NCBI GenBank assembly: GCA_027886185.1 | Contig: WOAB01000563.1 | Span: 9,858,001-9,922,000, forward strand | DNA from: Rheum nobile | Lineage: Eukaryota; Streptophyta; Magnoliopsida; Caryophyllales; Polygonaceae | Reading direction: 5' to 3' | DNA length: 64,000 nt | Shown: positions 59,516 to 64,000 of the stretch, in pieces | How the letters are laid out: each line of letters opens with the position of its first letter | How positions within the stretch are numbered: the stretch's first letter is position 1 | Notes under the pieces: generated by a model | Seen by the model: the letters and a program-made list of their open reading frames with translations, nothing else | Databases searched by the model: none | What the model was told of the DNA's origin: nothing | Position numbers and translations under genes: made by a program

Positions 59516-60270
59516 TTTTGATATTACATTAAGTTTTACAGATATTCAGTTTTTATTACATGATATTCAGGATATACAGATTTGTTATATGATATTTCGG
59601 TTTCGTTCACATTGATACTTGTTTTGCAAAATATAATGTTAAGTGGGTTTGTTGTCAAATTAGCTTATCATATACCCTATATGTGTATTCCTTAACATGA
59701 ATACCCTGTATGCATGAATACCTTGTTTCACAATATGCATATTATTTGAAGTGGCCAATCATGTAATCAGTATTCATCTATTTTACTTTTGTATTATATA
59801 TATTCGGAATGTTTTGCTAGCTTGAACAACCAATGAAATAGTGTGCATATCATTTGAAATGACGGACTATTTAATGAGTATTCATACATTTCGAAACGAT
59901 ATTCATGGTATGCATAACTCCTGAAATGACAAATTATGTGATCGGTAATAAAAAAATTCAAAGTTGTCACAAAATCCTAACTTTGAACAAAGTAAACACC
60001 TAAAAAAATCCAATGAAAAGTACCAACATATTGTCTCGTTAACTAACAAACGTACCTTCTAAATTATGAAACAAAATCCTAGCTTTGAACCAAGTCAACA
60101 CCTAAAAAAATCCAATGACGAAAACATCAAAGCAATTTTGACTCAAACACGACTGTTTTTCGTTGCAATGAACCTTGTTGCTTTTGCAGGTATGACCTTG
60201 TTTAAACTGTTCATCTGATGCGAAATCAACTTGTGGAGATACTTCGTCCTCAAGGAGATCATGTTTTTTT
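59516..60270. other. MULE-3 region between convergent genes
   Basis: Plus-strand GATATTCA words continue to 59898-59905. A direct repeat (AAATCCTAACTTTGAAC...CAACACCTAAAAAAATCCAATGA type) occurs at about 59965-60015 and 60068-60118. The last ~140 bases are the former C-terminal end of the Ulp1 gene (LRTKYLHKLISHQ). Confidence 0.55.
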
Positions 60271-60271
60271 T

Positions 60272-63200
60272 TTAGTTATGCTTGAATCCAGTCTCCCAAT
60301 GCTTCACATCTTGACCCATGTATGTTTCCATATGGCGCATGACGTACACTCCACAATCAACCTTGTTATTCGCATCCCTCCAATTCATCTTTAGTATTTC
60401 GGGTATCTTGTTGGAAAAACAATTGCACCTCTTGCCCGTTCTCATTAAACCCATGTAGTGGAAGAACATCTTTGTCTGTGGGTAAACATTAGTCGAGTAG
60501 TTTTGTTATGATTAATAATAAAACTTGATAAAAAAAATGAGAAATATTCAATAATTACCAATTCTGGGACAATGTCACCATATTTCCCACTGGGGTCCGC
60601 ATCACCAGAAGTTGAATTGTCAATAATCTCTATAGTAGAGCGAACAAAGTTGTAGCACACGACATAAATATGTGAATGATGGAATATGGGGAAGAACACC
60701 TACAGTCGCACATGTAAAAGTTTAAACGAAAATGAATTAGTGAACTTTGAATATCATCATTATTATTACTGAATATCCACTGATATAATGTGAATATCAA
60801 GAAAAATTAATAGTTATGCAATGCATACATACTAATTTGAAAATAAACACTATACGTTCTGAATATCGTCAGTTGCAAAATGAATATCTCCTAGTATAAT
60901 ATGAATATCAGTAATAATTTATAGTTGTACAACGAATACTTACCAAGTCTACATCCACTAATGATGCATGTTTGACTTTGGCTACCAGCTCATCCATGCC
61001 AACTTTAAACATGGACATCTTTGTCTCAAAGCTCCGGGATTTAGCGTAGGCAATCGATCCAATCTATATGATTATCAAGGTAATAAATAAGTATAAAATT
61101 TAGGTTTTAAACATGTGTTGGTAATTTGTAATACATACCACGTATGATGGCGTGACAAACATCCGCTTCACACTGGTGTTAGATCGAAGCCCTTCCAACT
61201 CGTTCAAATATACACACCACAAGTCAACAATAGATATTGTGACGAATGCGGACTCCTCCAAGGATTTGAATTCGACTGCTGTAAGTGTTGTACCATTGTA
61301 CTCAAATAGAACTTCTCTATAATAAATAAACGGGTAACAAAATGTGTTAATAAAAATTGTATATATTATTTAAGAAAATGGTATAAATCAATTAATACTT
61401 ACTCATCCTCAGCGTATTCAGTCACATATTCATATAGGTGTAGTTGCTCCTTGGTGCTCCTCAATGTCGGGTTTATGATCCTTGTATACCATGGGCTCCT
61501 ACTAGATGCCGGAATCTTTATGTCCCTTTTTTTTTGGGTGATTTAAAGGTGTCACAAAATCATCTCCTTGTGCTTGACGAATCTCCATAACCTGAATATC
61601 AAATTGTCATCCAATAGTATAATATACATATAGTGAATAATCCTTTAACAAACATGATGGCATACATGCCATCATATACTTGTTCCATATTTCAACCTAC
61701 AAAACATATTGACTCCACCTTAACTTAGGACATACCCATTGGTTAAACAACATTTGGGAAAACAAAAAAAATTACACATGTTTTTAACGGCTAATCGGCA
61801 CCCTCCTCCGACCACTCCTCCTTACCGGGACCTGTGGGATAGTCAGCGCTTTCTTCAGTTTCTGCTTCACTGGAGCTACCTTTGGTGCTGGAACTGGCTG
61901 GATTGCTGTCACGCCAGCAGAAGACTCAGCGACGCCATGCTCGGAAACAATGTCTTGCAAGACATCCTTCATAACGTCCCCTGGATTAATCGGGGCCTGT
62001 GGATAATAATAGATTGGTCATATAATACAACAATGAACAACGCAATTAAAAAAGTCTTAATTTTATAAATATGCATTGTGATACCTGCAGCGGGTCAGCA
62101 TTGGAACCAGTTGGTTGTGCTACATCAGGGATACCGTTTCCTTGAACAACCTTCAACATTAAAACAACAAAATTTAATGATCGATCAAAATGAAATTATT
62201 ACGAATAAAATATGGTGTTCTTCACCTGTTGCTCCTTGTTTGCATCTGGCTGAATATGTGCATTAATCGTAACCTTCACCGAATATAGACGTTTATAAAA
62301 AAATCAAAAGCTTGGATATATAATATTAACACACTAATATTATTTGTACCTGTATATCGTCCTCCATGTCTCTAGCCATGTCAGCGGGGGCCCCAACATT
62401 TGCCCTTGAACTTCCTCCCTTTTCAAACACACTTGCACCACCTTGGTCGTTCAAGTTCTGGTCCTGGAACAAGGGAGAGTTATAGTGCTGATGAAACTCT
62501 TCATACTCATGCTTTATGATGTCATTCCGGCTCGTCATGGCTGCCTCGATCTCCTCGACCATCTTAATCAGCTCTGGATCTGTCCAGAAAGGGTCTTGTG
62601 ATTGGGTGAGTGTCTTGCCAAATTGACTGGATACACCAAGATGCTCTTCCGGGAAATATTCTGCACTAGACCCCAGCAGTGCCATAGCTGTCTTAGTGAG
62701 TGCCTTCGACACCTCGTCGTCTTTGCAATCTTCTGGTATTTTGTTAGTCTTGTCGGCAATCCTCACAATGACTTTTGCCAAATCCCTCAAATCCTCGCCC
62801 AATGCCCTATTGAAATCCTGAGAAGTGAAATTATAAATCAGCAAGCATAATACACTAAGGCAATACGATTAATTTGATTCGTTATAAATCATAATAACTA
62901 CCGTGCATATCATTCATAATATTTTGAACAATGTAATGTAAAGCACATGAAAACCATTCATATATACTTAACAGTGAATAATGATCCTTGAATGTGAAGG
63001 AATATACGCTCTCAATTGAATAACATCATGAATGTGAATAATGCAACGATCATATGAACTTGAAAATTTTAAAAAACAAATAGACAGAAGAGAGCCAGTT
63101 ATAATCGAATATCAATACACACAAACTGAATATCAGGTTGATAAATGTGAATATATGATTACTGAAATAATCATATAACAACACACTACATGAATACCCG

Positions 63201-63985
63201 TAAAATAGATTAAGAACTTGTTTCCTAAATAAAATTAATGTCGAAAACATATTAACCTGTTTTGTCGACGCTACATGAACTCTTTCATTGTTCTGGCGGT
63301 CTTCAAGCCTGCCTTGTGGAACCTGATGGTGGGGAATTTGTTGTTTTGGTTCAACATTACCTTCACCCAGAACCCCATAACTCATCTCAGACTTCTCCCT
63401 CTGTGCAACCAAACCATCTGTCCATCCAATGAATGCTGGTAATGCTCTCGGTACAACTCTCTGGCAGTACAAAACAACCCTATCCAGGTATAGTATCTGT
63501 ATAATATGTGCTGAAAAGGTTAATGTTGGACTCCATTAAACAAAACTATAATTACTTTCAACATTAAAACTTACTGTCATAAATATCAGTGGACCGGTGA
63601 AGCACGCATCAGGGTTAGGATCCCATTTCTTTTTGGCATCAACGAGGCACTTAATGACAAATCGACACCAATTCATTGATCCCAGCCGATTGACACGATC
63701 TAAGCTCCGGACGAGTGACTGATTCGTAGCCCCACTCTGGGTTGGTTCGATTAGGCACGAGTGGAATAAAACGATGAAATCCTGTATAAACTCTTTACCA
63801 CCTTCGCTACACTCCAACATCTTCTTGGCGACTTTGTCGTTTCTGATCGCATGTAATTTCCCTCCAACATGTTCTCTCCATTTCTCCAGCACATCCATTC
63901 TTATACTAGGGTCAACCTTCACCACCTCCGCAGGACCACGTGGGATACCAAGGCATATCTCAACATCAGCTTCAGACACCTCCAA
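60272..63985 (-). CDS. Ulp1 (C48) protease-like gene of MULE-3, partial, lightly damaged
   Basis: Exons run leftward from beyond the window: about 63985-63575 (CLGIPRGPAEVVKVDPSIRM), 63495-63256, 62820-62350 (FNRALGEDLRDLAKVIVRI), short exons near 62270 and 62150, 61996-61784, 61595-61410, 61320-61140 (DLWCVYLNELEGL), 61060-60945, 60702-60560, 60475-60272. The protease triad is visible: His in FHHSHIYVVCYNF, Asp in TIEIIDNS, Cys in NKVDCGVYVMRHME. Such genes are known cargo of FAR1-type MULEs. Damage: frame loss at a 9-A run near 61526-61534 and a premature TAA at 60272-60274, before ~35 conserved C-terminal residues. The N-terminal part is outside the window. Exon ends are approximate. Confidence 0.72.
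60700..63180 (-). repeat. Introns with TGAATATC words (reverse of GATATTCA)
   Basis: TGAATATC and close variants appear at 60748, 60769, 60790, 60860, 60880, 60902 and elsewhere up to about 63135, in introns of the minus-strand gene. On the transcribed strand they read GATATTCA, as in the transposase introns. Confidence 0.8.
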
Positions 63986-64000
63986 TGAAGCACCATCAGG

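Larger units (their letters stand above)
55406..64000. mobile_element. MULE-3: FAR1-type Mutator-like element (right end outside window)
   Basis: The left boundary is set at GGAACGCTCGGGTAAAACGG, where sequence character changes after the TA run. The right end is beyond 64000, so I cannot confirm terminal repeats. Contents: a FAR1/FRS-type transposase (+) and a Ulp1-protease gene (-), arranged tail to tail, with noncoding DNA packed with GATATTCA (left half) or TGAATATC (right half). Its genes are much better preserved than those of MULE-1 and MULE-2, so it is probably the youngest of the three. Confidence 0.65.

Overview
This is eukaryotic nuclear DNA from a flowering plant, almost certainly a dicot. 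The evidence is an 18-exon GT-AG gene for a plant GPI-anchor enzyme, plant transposon families (MULE, CACTA, Ty1/copia, Ty3/gypsy, SINE, MITE), plant domains (FAR1/FRS, DUF1985, PMD, GRF) and AT-rich spacers. I cannot name the species. Host genes are the minority: one complete gene and the 3' part of another. The rest is nested mobile DNA.

Layout. (1) 394-22614 is one old Mutator-like element (MULE-1) with ~85 bp terminal inverted repeats and a 9-bp target duplication matching at 8/9 positions. It holds a broken MuDR-type transposase (+), a broken second gene (-), a GRF-like ORF (+) and a broken DUF1985/Ulp1-protease gene (-). (2) Nested inside it, 5319-15263 is a copia (Sirevirus-like) retroelement with no recognisable pol. 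Its two outer LTRs are in INVERTED orientation, yet the unit is flanked by a perfect GACCT duplication. A 2.4-kb solo LTR (12143-14580) sits in its right LTR. (3) 22.6-28.1 kb is AT-rich spacer with MITE-like repeats. (4) 28119-38734 (-) is an intact PIG-N gene, GPI ethanolamine phosphate transferase 1; I derived 18 exons that join in frame to 982 codons. (5) 39997-51932 is a second MULE (MULE-2) with a broken PMD gene (+) and a broken transposase/OTU-protease gene (-). A CACTA transposon (42882-49418, TSD TAA) is inserted in its PMD gene, and the CACTA itself contains two solo LTRs, a broken TNP2 transposase, a captured DUF1985 fragment, a SINE and a 78-bp palindrome. (6) 54711-55301 (-) is the 3' end of a plant RNase H1 gene. 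PIG-N and an RNase H1 gene are also close together on Arabidopsis chromosome 3, as I recall it, so this looks like conserved synteny. (7) From 55406 to the window end is a third MULE (MULE-3), apparently in an RNase H1 intron. It has an intact FAR1/FRS-type transposase (766 aa, 4 exons) and, convergent to it, a Ulp1-protease gene.

The most interesting theme: each MULE carries its own short motif scattered through its noncoding DNA (TGACCTGA in MULE-1, TCCGTGACGGA in MULE-2, GATATTCA in MULE-3). In MULE-1 and MULE-3 the motif switches strand where the two convergent gene sets meet. Each MULE also encodes a cysteine-protease-type accessory protein (Ulp1 or OTU). This resembles the element-specific anti-silencing system of Arabidopsis VANDAL MULEs, in which VANC proteins recognise private motifs in their own element. 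That link is inference. The older elements are inactivated largely by nonsense codons of the kind C-to-T change produces (CAA, CAG or CGA to stop), as expected from decay of methylated DNA.
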